64,000 nt of DNA, from NCBI RefSeq assembly GCF_007744515.1, contig NZ_CP036268.1:1250529-1314528 (forward strand). The letters run 5' to 3'. Made by a program: the position numbers and the translations under genes. The stretch comes from Stratiformator vulcanicus. GTDB lineage: Bacteria > Planctomycetota > Planctomycetia > Planctomycetales > Planctomycetaceae. The notes under the pieces are model-generated. The model had not been told where the DNA came from, ran no database searches, and saw only the letters and a list, made by a program, of their open reading frames with translations. The number at the start of each line of letters is the position of its first letter. Within the stretch, counting starts at the first letter, position 1. Shown here piece after piece: positions 1-9,258 of this stretch.

Positions 1-593
1 CTTACATGATGAAGCGATGTACCGAACTTCTCGCGGGCTCGAACGTCATGCCGAGCACCACGATCGGCTTTCCTCACGGCGGTCACACCACTGACATCAA
101 ACGTGCCGAAGCCGAGCGGGCCGTTGAAGACGGCTGCCAGGAGCTCGACATGGTCGTCAACATCAGCCAGGTCCTCAGCGGGAAATGGGACTACGTTGAG
201 CGGGACATCAAGGCGGTGATCGACATCGCTCACGCCGCCGAACGCAAGGTGAAGGTCATCTTCGAAAACTGCTATTTGAACGACGAGCAGAAGGTGAAGC
301 TCTGCCAGATCTGCACCGGTCTCAATGCCGACTGGGTCAAGACCAGCACCGGCTACGGCACCGGCGGCGCTACGATGGAAGACCTCAAGCTGATGGTCGA
401 AAACTCCGGCGATGGCGTGCAGGTCAAAGCCGCCGGCGGAGTCAGAGATATCGACAAGCTCCTCGAGGTCCGCGCACTCGGCGTCACCCGCTGCGGAGCG
501 AGCCGAACTCAGAGCATGATGGACGACGCCCGCCAGCGCCTCGGGCTGGAGCCGATTCAATTCGACGCCGCACCGGCCGCGTCAGGATATTAA
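1..593 (+). CDS. deoC: Deoxyribose-phosphate aldolase, 5'-truncated by window edge
   Basis: This is the C-terminal part of a class I aldolase that cleaves 2-deoxyribose-5-phosphate to acetaldehyde and glyceraldehyde-3-phosphate in cytoplasmic nucleoside catabolism. The reading frame is open from base 3, and about 40-50 N-terminal residues usual for the family lie upstream of the window. Counting from the ATG at base 6, the visible motifs are GFPHG (residues 21-25), DMVVN (48-52), VKTSTGYG with the Schiff-base Lys at 112, and VKAAGGVR with the second active-site Lys at 141. The family assignment is very safe. The true start cannot be seen. Confidence 0.96.
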   Translation, partial: YMMKRCTELLAGSNVMPSTTIGFPHGGHTTDIKRAEAERAVEDGCQELDMVVNISQVLSGKWDYVERDIKAVIDIAHAAERKVKVIFENCYLNDEQKVKLCQICTGLNADWVKTSTGYGTGGATMEDLKLMVENSGDGVQVKAAGGVRDIDKLLEVRALGVTRCGASRTQSMMDDARQRLGLEPIQFDAAPAASGY

Positions 594-729
594 TGTGAGC
601 GAGGTGCGAGACGCAGTCGCCTGAGCAGGCGGGCAGGTGATTGACGATCGAAACGCAAAACAGCCCGATGCTCAGTGAATGACAGACGCGAGCCTTAACA
701 CCATGAACGGTGTCCCTATCTTAGAGTTT

Positions 730-814
<85 letters not shown>

Positions 815-888
815 ATTTTACTCGCGCGTAAAATTGCACCTCGTCGCATCGCGTGTCTTTAAGTCGCGACGAGAAGCTCCTTGCGGCA

Positions 889-1215
889 TCAACGGCGACT
901 GCGCACGATGATCAATCGCCATTCGGCATCGGGGCACTGATCCATCACCGCAGCGATCTCTTCGCGGGTGACAAACTGCTGCCTTGCCCGGTTGGGGCGC
1001 ACGCTCGACGGCAAGTCTTCGAACGGGTTCACTGCGACAAGTTTTTGCCGCAAAGCTGTGCGGAAGATTTGCTTCGCAATCTAGAGATGCTTGCGGATCG
1101 TGTTATTGGCCAGACCGCGTCCGGCGAGTTTTCTCAAAAGGCGTCGGCGTTACCGGGAGAGACATCGGTTAACAGCTTCAACGGGCCGAAGAATTCACCG
1201 AGTTCGCGTTGCGTT
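889..1215 (-). pseudogene. Tyrosine recombinase (phage-type integrase) relic
   Basis: Translating the minus strand gives recognisable pieces of the SAM-like core-binding domain of tyrosine recombinases: a segment starting RELGEFFGPLKLL, then after a frameshift LAGRGLANNTIRKH, AKQIFRTALRQKLV, NPFEDL, QQFVTREEIAAVM and CPDAEWRLII. The frame is broken by a stop inside the piece after RKHL, a frameshift near 1135, upstream stops, and a terminal TGA at 889-891. The catalytic domain (R..HxxR..Y) is missing. The relic points toward the tRNA-Leu gene about 75 bp away. It is inferred to be the remnant of an element once integrated at that tRNA. Limits are approximate. Confidence 0.72.
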
Positions 1216-1652
1216 GTCCGCAGCTAAGCGATCGTAGGCGGTTTCAGCGTTTTTTTGTCCCCGCATTTACTTCGCAATGAAGTCGACGACGCACGCAACG
1301 GATGCTTCATGGCGTTCGAGGCGGCCAACGCCAGCAAGCGTCTTCCCTCAATGCTGCTTTCTTCACCATGTTCGCCCCTATTACTTGCAAGCGCGCGCCT
1401 GCTCTTGCAACTACCGAGGGCACCGTCAATGACACTAACAACAGGTGGGTGATAACTGCGTTGCACTGCGGGCCGCTCTCACTGCGGGCTTGGCTGTCGC
1501 CTCGGTCCTGCGGACTGGTCTGACCCTCGCGGGATGAGACCACCGTCCGATTCACCTAACGCGAGAAGAATCTCTCGGAACCTCCGCTCAGGCTCGACAG
1601 GAGGGGCTACGGACTTAAGTCAGCAAATCCATTCGGCTGGTGCGTAGGCTTT
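1216..1652. other. Non-coding or decayed stretch
   Basis: Several short overlapping open frames occur on both strands here, but none has a convincing ribosome-binding site, a recognisable motif or a consistent coding pattern. The stretch continues the decayed element next to tRNA-Leu and is probably degraded mobile DNA. No duplicated tRNA 3' end was found in it. Confidence 0.5.
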
Positions 1653-2252
1653 TCAAACGTACTCACGAATTCGTTTCAGAATTCTCGCTTTCGTCAAGTA
1701 CACGACGTTTACGGACACACCTAAGTCTTCCGCAATGTGAGCCGCGCTTTGCTCCTCAGCCACGTAGCGAAACAGGATTGCCCAGTCGCGGTCCGTAAAC
1801 TCGGTTTTCACAATCTGCCGAAGCTGCTGAAAACGGGCCTCGGCGTCACTCGAATGCTGCGATTGAAGCGTTTCGTCATCCTTCAACTGGCGGTCCGCTT
1901 CGCCGATCGTTTTTGGGAAACTTGCCGTCTTTCTAAGAAAGTCAACGAGCCGCGATCGCGTCAGGAGACGAAGAAATCGCCGAAAGCTTCCCGGTCGTTG
2001 ACGCTCAAATCGTTCCAGTCTGCGGAACAGATCGAGAAAAATGTCCTGCGTGACGCAATCCGCGTCGGCAGTGGAGAGACCGGCCCGACGACATCTCTTG
2101 AAGACGAGCGGCGAGTAGCGGGCATACAACCGCGACCAGGCATCCGATTCACCAGTCTTGGCCTTGTCGAGCAGGCTTGCCGAAGTCGCCTCGGTTATCG
2201 AAGGCGCGTCGCTGTCCGGCTCAGCCGGTTGGGCGGGGGGCTTCTCGGACAT
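1653..2252 (-). CDS. ECF-type RNA polymerase sigma-70 factor
   Basis: This 199-residue protein directs RNA polymerase to alternative promoters. Region sigma-2 spans about residues 25-108 (ADCVTQDIFLDLFRRLERF, then FRRFLRLLTRSRLVDFLRK). Region sigma-4, a helix-turn-helix, spans about 140-197 (FTDRDWAILFRYVAEEQS, HIAEDLGVS). The frame is open 69 codons further upstream, but ATG at 2252 is preferred because AGGA lies five bases before it and the extension has low-complexity, shadow-like composition. The gene is divergent from the Ser/Thr kinase starting at 2494, with 241 bp between them that must hold both promoters. ECF factors linked to Ser/Thr kinases are a known planctomycete arrangement, so the kinase may control this factor. 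No anti-sigma gene is visible. Confidence 0.88.
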   Translation of the reverse strand: MSEKPPAQPAEPDSDAPSITEATSASLLDKAKTGESDAWSRLYARYSPLVFKRCRRAGLSTADADCVTQDIFLDLFRRLERFERQRPGSFRRFLRLLTRSRLVDFLRKTASFPKTIGEADRQLKDDETLQSQHSSDAEARFQQLRQIVKTEFTDRDWAILFRYVAEEQSAAHIAEDLGVSVNVVYLTKARILKRIREYV

Positions 2253-2493
2253 CAAAATCCTGACAGGCGGTTTCGTTCTACCAGAGGTACCTTTGCGCGT
2301 CTGTCGCGTCGCCTGTTCCGACCCTCTGCGGGCCGGAGTACGGGCGGCGCGGCAGGCTTTGCCATGTCTTGGTATCCGTAGTTCCCCTCGCTCGTCAAAT
2401 CTTACTGGCAAAACTGGCTGGAAATTCGGTGTCAAACTCACTCCAATTGGTCTGAACACACGATCGGCTGGAGGTCTTTCAAGGACTCAACGC

Positions 2494-4659
2494 GTGCCTG
2501 TCGACAGCACTGTCTCTGCCGCCGAGGAATCGTTGCCGCACGGGGACCCCGTCGTCGAGGTCGACCTGCGTTGCGGGGAATTCCTGCAACTATGGTCCGA
2601 GGGTCGACGGCCTCGGATCGAGGACTTCTTGGTCGATACCGGCGACCTCGACCAGTCGACGCTGCTCAGCCGTCTGATCATGCTCGAAGTTCGTGAACGC
2701 GTCCGCGTCGGCGAACAGCCACAGCTTGACGATTACATATCCCGGTTCCCCACCAGCAAGGAGGTCATTAGCCGTCTCACGCCGTTGTTCCGTGATTCGG
2801 GCAGTGACCTGGCGCAACCGGACGAGGCGACGGCCTTCCTCGACGCCTGCACTATCAACCGGCTGGGCCGGTTCGAGATCGACAAGCGGCTCGGCTCCGG
2901 CTCCTTCGGCTCGGTCTGGCGGGCCTGGGACCGCAAGCTGAAGCGGTCTGTCGCCGTGAAGATCATCGACCGGGCCCGGCTCGAAAAGCACGAGATCGAC
3001 CTGGCCCTGCACGAAGCCGGGGCGGCTGCGCAGCTCAATCACGCGAGCATCGTGCAGGTCCACGATGTCGGCCAGACCGACGGCGCGTTCTATATCGTCA
3101 CCGAATACGTCAACGGGGCCGATCTGAAGACGCACCTTCGGCAGGGCGAGCTGAGTCATCGCGACGCCGTGGGGATGTGCGCCCAGATTGCCCGAGCTCT
3201 GCAGCATGCCCACGACAACGACGTCATCCATCGCGACGTTAAACCGTCGAACGTGTTGGTCAATTTCCGCGGCGAGGCCAAGCTGGCCGACTTCGGAATG
3301 GCCCGCTGGGACAAGGCCGACCTGACGCTGACGGCGAAGGATCGGATCGTCGGCGCCCCCGGTTATATGGCCCCCGAGCAAGCCCGTGGCCGTGGTGTCG
3401 GACCACGTAGCGACGTTTATTCGCTAGGCATCATGCTCTATGAAATGCTGACCGGGAAGCGGCCTTTCGAAGGCGAAATCCAGCAAGTCCTTTTCAGTCT
3501 CCAATTCCGTGAAGCGCCCCGGCCGCGGAAGATCAATAAGACAATTTCGCGCGACCTCGAAACGATCGTGCTCAAGGCGATCCAAAAACGGCCCGAGGAT
3601 CGTTACGCCACAGCGGACGAGTTTGCTGCCGATCTGCAGCGGTGGTTAGATGGCGAGCCGGTGAAAGCGCGTCGGGTCTCGCCGATGGGCAAGGTTTGGC
3701 GGCTGGCACTGCGGCAGCCGCGAACGTCGGCGACACTCGCATTCGGAACATTCTTGATCGCTACTGCCATCTCGATTCTCGGCAGCTCGCTAATTACGGC
3801 CGTGCCGGTCGACCCGTTTGCCGACGGCGAGTGGGACGTTCAAGTCGAGACGAAACCGGAGGGCGCAGAAATTACTGTCGTCCAGTTGGATGAACACCAT
3901 CAGCCGATCGCCGAAGCCTTAACGAAGTCGACCGATCGGACTCCACTGACGATGTCACTGGCGCCGGGGCGATACTTGGTGATCGCAACACTCGGGACCC
4001 GTTTCCACGAAGTCCATCGCACGGTGCCAGGAGTTAAGGAAACCATCGCGATCGGCGTTACAAAGCCGAAGCACTGGACACTGCTTGAGGAAGGAGTCAT
4101 TGCTTGGCCGAGAATTGATATCCCCGGCGATAATATTACTGCCGCGATGCAATTGGTGCCGGCTAACGAGAAATTCGCGTACCGAGCACTGGAATCGAAG
4201 GGTAACACGGTCGGGGTGCCGGCTTTCTTCATTGCCCGCAACGAGTACAAAGTTCGCGATCATTTCGAAATCCGAGATCGAATACCGCCGACCGTGTTTG
4301 CGCCACAGGCCTTAAACCAGTCGATGAACGAGCGTCACGATTTTGCCGCTCATTGGGCGGAAGAGAGTGGTTGTCGCCTGCCGACTGACGCGGAACTGGC
4401 GTGGGCAGAAGAGTTTGCCGCTGCCAACCCGGTATTCGGGTTGGCCGAACTTGGGGCCGGATTAGACGAATGGACTTCCGTTCGAGCCGGCTCCGATGCA
4501 AGCCGACGTGACATGTTCCTCTTGTACGGGGGCCTGCGGCGCTCACGTCAGCTCAATCAGCCGGCCGCCCTGCCCAGAATGTACCTCACTAACAGCCGGA
4601 CAATCGGTTTCCGGCTGTGTCGAAGCGCCAGTCCGCGGTACGGTGCTGACGATAGCTGA
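2494..4659 (+). CDS. Membrane Ser/Thr protein kinase with C-terminal FGE/SUMF1-like domain
   Basis: The start chosen is GTG at 2494, with AAGGA eight bases upstream. The longer open frame from 2158 would run antisense through the sigma-factor gene. The 721-residue protein has an N-terminal segment (1-120), a Hanks-type kinase domain from about 125 (GSGSFGSVW loop near 133, VAVKI Lys near 155, HRDVKPSN near 246, DFG near 267, APE near 291), a membrane span at about 410-437, a PEGA-like beta domain (450-520), and a formylglycine-generating-enzyme-like domain (about 550-712: CRLPTDAELAWAEEF, DEWTS, GFRLCRS). All main catalytic kinase motifs are present. The kinase would be cytoplasmic and the FGE-like part outside. 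It is followed 63 bp later by a clostripain-like peptidase, which suggests a shared pathway. Confidence 0.92.
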   Translation: MPVDSTVSAAEESLPHGDPVVEVDLRCGEFLQLWSEGRRPRIEDFLVDTGDLDQSTLLSRLIMLEVRERVRVGEQPQLDDYISRFPTSKEVISRLTPLFRDSGSDLAQPDEATAFLDACTINRLGRFEIDKRLGSGSFGSVWRAWDRKLKRSVAVKIIDRARLEKHEIDLALHEAGAAAQLNHASIVQVHDVGQTDGAFYIVTEYVNGADLKTHLRQGELSHRDAVGMCAQIARALQHAHDNDVIHRDVKPSNVLVNFRGEAKLADFGMARWDKADLTLTAKDRIVGAPGYMAPEQARGRGVGPRSDVYSLGIMLYEMLTGKRPFEGEIQQVLFSLQFREAPRPRKINKTISRDLETIVLKAIQKRPEDRYATADEFAADLQRWLDGEPVKARRVSPMGKVWRLALRQPRTSATLAFGTFLIATAISILGSSLITAVPVDPFADGEWDVQVETKPEGAEITVVQLDEHHQPIAEALTKSTDRTPLTMSLAPGRYLVIATLGTRFHEVHRTVPGVKETIAIGVTKPKHWTLLEEGVIAWPRIDIPGDNITAAMQLVPANEKFAYRALESKGNTVGVPAFFIARNEYKVRDHFEIRDRIPPTVFAPQALNQSMNERHDFAAHWAEESGCRLPTDAELAWAEEFAAANPVFGLAELGAGLDEWTSVRAGSDASRRDMFLLYGGLRRSRQLNQPAALPRMYLTNSRTIGFRLCRSASPRYGADDS

Positions 4660-4722
4660 AGAATCCGATCAACGTGTTGGGGCCGGCGCTCTCCATTCCG
4701 TCGAATCGTAAGAGGCCCCACG

Positions 4723-6285
4723 ATGCCAAAACCGCGAAAGCAGTGGTCAATCCTGTATTGCTGCATCGATCGCGCTTATAAGACGAGTTCCAGCCCGGAC
4801 CCTTCGGAGAATGCAGCTGCTGCAGTCTTGCGTGGACTGGACCGACTCGCACCGGAACTCGATCACGTGTCGGTCACGGCTCTTCACGATGTTCGGCGTG
4901 GTGGGCGGTTGACGGATCGAACGGTTCACCAGACCGGTAACCGCTCGAAGACTTTCGAGGATTTCTGCGGCCTTTCGTCCGGAGAAGCAACTTCGTTGCC
5001 CGAGACGGTCCTGGCTTACCTGAAGGCCGCCATCAAGAATGCACCGGCGGACCATACGATCGTGTTCTTCACCGGGCACGGTTTCGGAGAATTTGGTTTT
5101 GGTGATAAGCCAGACCTGCTGGCACTCACGCTTCTGGCATCGCACTTCAAGACCGACCTTGATGGCTATTTGGAGAGCAGCGAGGACTATCGTGAAAAAT
5201 CGGTGGAGTTAATCACAGACTGGTTGCCGAATTTAACAGCCGATATGTCACTTCGGGCAGATGATGAAGCCGCCGTAACGACAAAGAAGGCGACGGAGTT
5301 TGTCGATCGGCTCTTTGAGGTGGGGCCTTCCCTTGTGGAAGCCTACCATCACGCGGCGCCAGGACACATCGCATACACAACTTCCCTTGATTTCGACAAA
5401 GGCGTCGTTCGCGCCAAAAAACCGGACGTTCAAGATTCATTGACGATCCTCCGGCTCCGGGAGGTCATTCGGGACTTCATTACTTACGCAAGAAGTCATC
5501 GCTACTCTGCGAGTACGGGTCGGATCGACATGCTCGGCTTCGAGGCATGCGACATGTCAACGGTCGAGGTCGCATACGATTTGGGAGACCTTTGCAAACA
5601 CATCGTCGCCAGTCCTATTCGTTTTTTCAGCGGCTTCCCCCATACATCTTGGATTGCGGGGCTCGATCAGTATCCGGGCACATTCGGGCTGCCGTCGTTT
5701 GCCATCGCAACCGCCATTGAGTGCGACGATCACTTGCGATCACTGGCAATCGCCTCAATGTTTGTCGCAATGGAACCACGACTCCGCAAAAACCTCGTCG
5801 CACGCATCAATAATTTCGTCCGTGTTGCAAAGCCACTTCTTAAAAACGACACGTTTCGGGATCACGTCACTAACGCGGTGGAAGCTTCTCGCTGGGACCT
5901 GAGCGAAAGAGATTCGACAACGGAGCTTGGAGAACGCGAGGTCTCACAAGTCGGGCTGATGTGGAGCGTGTTCTTACCACGATTTTTCGGCGACCTTGAA
6001 AGTCGCCTGTCCGACCCCGCATTTCAGGACGCAAAAACGGCTGCACACGCGATCGCGCGAATGACGGTCTTCCCGCCCGAAGATGGAGATAGAAACTGCA
6101 TCATCGCCGATCGGTCGCTCACGACCAATAATCGGTTGAGCATGGGATTCGCCGCAGAAGATGGGATGCTCACACTCTATTTCCCCGATCGAGCCGACAT
6201 TCTTGATCGATATGAAACATCCAGCGCGTTCGCCAGTATTTCTGATTGGCCGTCGTTCTTAAGGCATTATTTTCAGAAAAAATAA
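4723..6285 (+). CDS. Clostripain-family (C11) caspase-fold cysteine peptidase
   Basis: This is a 520-residue protein with ATG preceded by AGAGG at seven bases. The caspase-like catalytic pair is visible: HTIVFFTGHGFGEF with His119, and IDMLGFEACDMSTVEVAY with Cys276, which matches the C11 pattern of DACxMxxVEVAY. Between them is an insert of about 150 residues where C11 enzymes carry their autoprocessing linker. The region after residue 340 is helical and unassigned. No signal peptide is seen (MPKPRKQW), so it is probably cytoplasmic. It lies directly downstream of the kinase-FGE gene and may be cotranscribed with it. Caspase-fold peptidases next to signalling modules often act in regulated proteolysis or conflict systems, but the substrate here is unknown. 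Confidence 0.85.
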   Translation: MPKPRKQWSILYCCIDRAYKTSSSPDPSENAAAAVLRGLDRLAPELDHVSVTALHDVRRGGRLTDRTVHQTGNRSKTFEDFCGLSSGEATSLPETVLAYLKAAIKNAPADHTIVFFTGHGFGEFGFGDKPDLLALTLLASHFKTDLDGYLESSEDYREKSVELITDWLPNLTADMSLRADDEAAVTTKKATEFVDRLFEVGPSLVEAYHHAAPGHIAYTTSLDFDKGVVRAKKPDVQDSLTILRLREVIRDFITYARSHRYSASTGRIDMLGFEACDMSTVEVAYDLGDLCKHIVASPIRFFSGFPHTSWIAGLDQYPGTFGLPSFAIATAIECDDHLRSLAIASMFVAMEPRLRKNLVARINNFVRVAKPLLKNDTFRDHVTNAVEASRWDLSERDSTTELGEREVSQVGLMWSVFLPRFFGDLESRLSDPAFQDAKTAAHAIARMTVFPPEDGDRNCIIADRSLTTNNRLSMGFAAEDGMLTLYFPDRADILDRYETSSAFASISDWPSFLRHYFQKK

Positions 6286-6323
6286 AAGTGCTGCCGTCGG
6301 GTGCAATCCGAGCAGCAGCACTT
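6286..6323 (-). terminator. Rho-independent terminator between convergent genes
   Basis: A nine-base-pair stem AAGTGCTGC/GCAGCACTT has an inner TCGG/CCGA stem and a GTGCAAT loop. On the minus strand the stem is followed by a T-rich run (complement of AAAAAATAAAA), so it should end the DUF1559 and secreted-protein transcript. It may work in both directions. Confidence 0.7.
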
Positions 6324-6410
6324 AAGCGGTTCTAATGAACTTGTTCGCAAATCTGCGGGACGCTGGCCGCGTCGCTCGTCCCTCCATGGCAAGAATGCCA
6401 ACAATTCCTT

Positions 6411-7256
6411 TCAGTTCGTCTTAATAATCACTCTGATTCCGGTCAGCTCGACGAGGTACCCGTTGTCCGTGAAGCCCCCAGTGCTTCGTGCGATGCGGTT
6501 CACCATGCTGCGTTTGATCGTGACTTCGTTAGTGGTGTTACCGGCGCCGCCCGGAGGGTCATAGTCAGCACACGCGTTCGGGTCACGCGAAAGGAAGCCA
6601 AGCCCCCCTTGGATTCGCGGCTGCTGTTTGTGACGGACGTAAAAGAACTTCGCCCACCTTTGACGGCCGCTGCTGTTTTCCCAAGTCAAGTACGTCGGCT
6701 CCGAGTCGACGATCACGAAGTTGGCATCGAGGCCGGGATAGACATCGCCGAGTCGGGTCGTACAGGGACGAAAAACGGCACTGGTAATCGTTGTGGTAAC
6801 CGTTGTCCTTACCGAATCTGGGTCTGTCTCCTCCGAGGCCCCTTCCTCCTCCGATTGACTTTTCGGCTTAGTTGATTCCTTCGACTCCTTTTCTTGATCG
6901 CCCGATTCATCGCCCTGTCCGCAGCACGCGGGGCCTTCCTGACCTCCTAATCCTCCAAGTGTCACACAGTTGCACGTCGCTGGCATTGTGCTCGTATCAC
7001 ACGAGCCTCCGGCCTGGCTGTCACAGATCACTTCGATCCCGGTTGCCACCCGCGTACCGCAGTCTTCGCCCATCGCAGGGTCAAATTCGTGCTTGTAGCC
7101 CCAATACGCTCCCGAGGAAGGTCCCATCGGACAAGCGGCGTTATCCGGTTCATCCCAAAGACGATAGAGTCCGCAGAAGCAGATATCAGCGCTTGCTTGC
7201 GTAGTAAAAACAGCCAGTAAGATTGCCGTTACGACAGTGGTCTCAAGAGTCTTCAT
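6411..7256 (-). CDS. Secreted Cys-rich protein of unknown function
   Basis: A 281-residue protein with signal peptide MKTLETTVVTAILLAVFTTQASA. ATG at 7256 is preferred over the in-frame ATG at 7268 because GGGAG lies about five bases before it. The mature N-terminal half has many cysteines (ICFCGLY, ACPM, CGTR, CDSQ, CDTS, CNC, ACCGQ). A charged linker rich in E, K and S follows (about residues 115-150), and the C-terminal half is predicted beta-rich. I do not recognise a family. It lies 31 bp downstream of a DUF1559 pseudopilin-like gene on the same strand and is probably cotranscribed. A role at the cell surface or with the DUF1559 product is only an inference. Confidence 0.72.
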   Translation of the reverse strand: MKTLETTVVTAILLAVFTTQASADICFCGLYRLWDEPDNAACPMGPSSGAYWGYKHEFDPAMGEDCGTRVATGIEVICDSQAGGSCDTSTMPATCNCVTLGGLGGQEGPACCGQGDESGDQEKESKESTKPKSQSEEEGASEETDPDSVRTTVTTTITSAVFRPCTTRLGDVYPGLDANFVIVDSEPTYLTWENSSGRQRWAKFFYVRHKQQPRIQGGLGFLSRDPNACADYDPPGGAGNTTNEVTIKRSMVNRIARSTGGFTDNGYLVELTGIRVIIKTN

Positions 7257-7287
7257 CCAAGCTCCCATTCTCTTATCGTGATTAAGT

Positions 7288-8322
7288 TCAGAACTCCGCT
7301 ACAACCTCACCGTCATTGCGCTGGGCCAATAGTTTGAGCACGCGCAAGTCCATACTTTCTCCAAGGAAGCGCACGCTTCCATCCGCTAACGTCACCTGTG
7401 CTCCGCCCACGTGTGTCGACAGCAGCGGGTTATTCGGCCCGCCTTTGGGATCAATCCCATCGAGCGAAGCATCACGTGTCCCGATGGGATATCGGATCGT
7501 CGTGAGGTTGAATGCCGGGAACGCGGGCGGGGTGAAGATATTCAGCGGCGGTCCACTGAAATTCCCATAGGTCGGCGGAGTCCCGTCACTAAACGTCCCG
7601 GCCGCCCAGCTTTCCGGGTGGCTCGGCGTCACGACAACTCGCGTCCCAGTCGAATCTTCCGCGAAGTCGGAAATCTCACCAATACAAATCGTGTTCGACG
7701 TTCCATCGGTGATATCGCGCAGCCGCACAATCCCGTTCGGGATCAACACTCCGTCGGCGCCCAGAATGCCTGCGTCAGCATCAGGGATCAGTGTCGTGCA
7801 GCAAACCACTGAGTCGACGGAGTTGTAGCCGCCATCAGCGAACCCAACGCTCGAAGATTCGGCGGCACCGGCAATGCCGGCATAGTGGGGTGCAGCCGCA
7901 ATCCCCGTTGCCACCGTCACGGTCTTGGGAAGCGGGCTGGACGGGCAAAACATGAACGGCATCTTTCCCGCGCTGGCGATCACGGGGTTCAGAAGGCCGC
8001 TATTGTCTAAGTCAGCCTGAAACTGTTGGTAGACGTTCTGCTGTTCGAGTTGAGGCAGCAGTCCCACCCACCAACTCGGCCCCAAACCCGATTGTGATCT
8101 CGCCCCAATTGGGAAACTTTCCTTCCACGTACTCGCATAGTTATGCAATGCCAGCCCGATTTGCTTCAGATTGTTCTTGCAACTCGACCGCCGAGCGGCC
8201 TCACGCGCCTGCTGGATCGCGGGGAGTAATAAAGCAATGAGAATCGCGATAATCGCAATGACGACCAGTAGTTCGATCAACGTAAAGCCATGGGATGCTT
8301 TTGTTCTCAGTCGGCCACGCAT
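7288..8322 (-). CDS. DUF1559 pseudopilin-like protein
   Basis: A 344-residue protein with a type IV prepilin N-terminus: short basic leader, then [23 protein letters not shown] with the processing site at the Gly-Phe bond, and then the [21 protein letters not shown] segment typical of DUF1559. The family hallmark near the end is also seen (GGAQVTLADGSVRFLGE and a terminal RNDGEVVAEF). DUF1559 proteins are hugely expanded in Planctomycetota and are thought to be surface or periplasmic pseudopilins; their exact role is unknown. It is the first gene of a two-gene unit with the secreted Cys-rich protein. Confidence 0.95.
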   Translation of the reverse strand: MRGRLRTKASHGFTLIELLVVIAIIAILIALLLPAIQQAREAARRSSCKNNLKQIGLALHNYASTWKESFPIGARSQSGLGPSWWVGLLPQLEQQNVYQQFQADLDNSGLLNPVIASAGKMPFMFCPSSPLPKTVTVATGIAAAPHYAGIAGAAESSSVGFADGGYNSVDSVVCCTTLIPDADAGILGADGVLIPNGIVRLRDITDGTSNTICIGEISDFAEDSTGTRVVVTPSHPESWAAGTFSDGTPPTYGNFSGPPLNIFTPPAFPAFNLTTIRYPIGTRDASLDGIDPKGGPNNPLLSTHVGGAQVTLADGSVRFLGESMDLRVLKLLAQRNDGEVVAEF

Positions 8323-8587
8323 GGGGAAATCTGCCTCTCCGGCTAGGGGGGATTGTGGGGAGCGCTTCCCGATGAGGTAACGTACCCATCTGTCACACCT
8401 CTCTTCAACAATGAATTTAACGTAAAGCCCGTGACCGCATTGACATCGGTAGTTCCCCCGCCCTTCGTGTCACCACCCCGGGGCTTGCACGTAGGTTGTT
8501 GCACTTATTCTGTGACAGGTCCGCTCGTTTCCGCAGAGGACCCATTGCCCGAGAATTTGTCTGAATCGATCGACCGAGGGTGGAGAG

Positions 8588-8824
8588 TTGGAATACGTCA
8601 CCGACAACGACAACGAGGCCGCGAAGCAGGCCGAGGAAGAATTAGCCGTGATGGTCTGTCATCTCGCGATCTACCGGAACGTGCTGTCCTCATATTTGCG
8701 CGGACGAGACGTCCCGGTTTCGCCGGGAAGCCTGCCCTCGGCGCGAGAAATCGCTCAACGCCTCACGGAACTGAGCGATACGATCGATCGGGTCGTCGAG
8801 AACTCCAACGCCGCTTCGATTTAA
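8588..8824 (+). CDS. Small acidic hypothetical protein
   Basis: A 78-residue open frame starting at TTG 8588 with a GAGGGTGGAGAG purine stretch just upstream. The product is helical and acidic at the N-terminus (NDNEAAKQAEEELAVM) and has a C-terminal helix (REIAQRLTELSDTIDRVVEN). The amino-acid pattern looks protein-like, unlike the overlapping minus-strand frame 8690-9124. No family is recognised. The 265 bp between it and the DUF1559 gene hold no other gene. Moderate doubt remains that it is expressed. Confidence 0.45.
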   Translation: MEYVTDNDNEAAKQAEEELAVMVCHLAIYRNVLSSYLRGRDVPVSPGSLPSAREIAQRLTELSDTIDRVVENSNAASI

Positions 8825-9258
8825 TCGGTCAGGCCTATCGTCCGGCGGCCACCGCGGCGAGCCGAGTCCGACTGGCATTTGTCGTCGCAGGCTGATCCTC
8901 GTCCTCGTCGATCGTGGGCTTGTGATTCGCTGGTCGAATTGGGTCTCGGAGGTATCCCGGAGAGCCGGCAGGATTGTTTGTTCGTCTCGCCCGGGTCGGC
9001 GGATACGCTGAAGAACTGCCATTGTCCCGTCCGCAGGATACGCGGGTTGATGTCGCCACTTGGCGAGCCGCCGTTTGAATTGCGAGCGAGTTTGCAGTCG
9101 CCCCGTTTGACGGCTCTGTTCCACGCGTTCTCAGAACGGCGGGCGCTATATGCTTGGGAACTGGCGTCGATTGGAATCTGCGATTACGTTCTTAATTGGT
9201 AGGACATTTTGCCCGCTGTCGATTCCCCGCCGCTGCTGATCGCTTTCGGAGCATGCCT
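8825..9258. other. Intergenic stretch without supported genes
   Basis: Open frames here on both strands are short, lack ribosome-binding sites and show no known motif. The stretch presumably carries the sulfatase promoter, but I cannot identify a clear -35/-10 pair. Confidence 0.45.

Noticed and set aside
2158-2493. N-terminal extension of the kinase gene
   Set aside because: It would overlap the sigma-factor gene antisense; GTG 2494 with AAGGA is the better start.
2590-3381. Minus-strand open frame of 263 residues
   Set aside because: It is antisense to the kinase domain, whose motifs are unambiguous.
8690-9124. Minus-strand 144-residue frame
   Set aside because: R, Q and P-rich composition without motif; overlaps the more protein-like plus-strand small frame.
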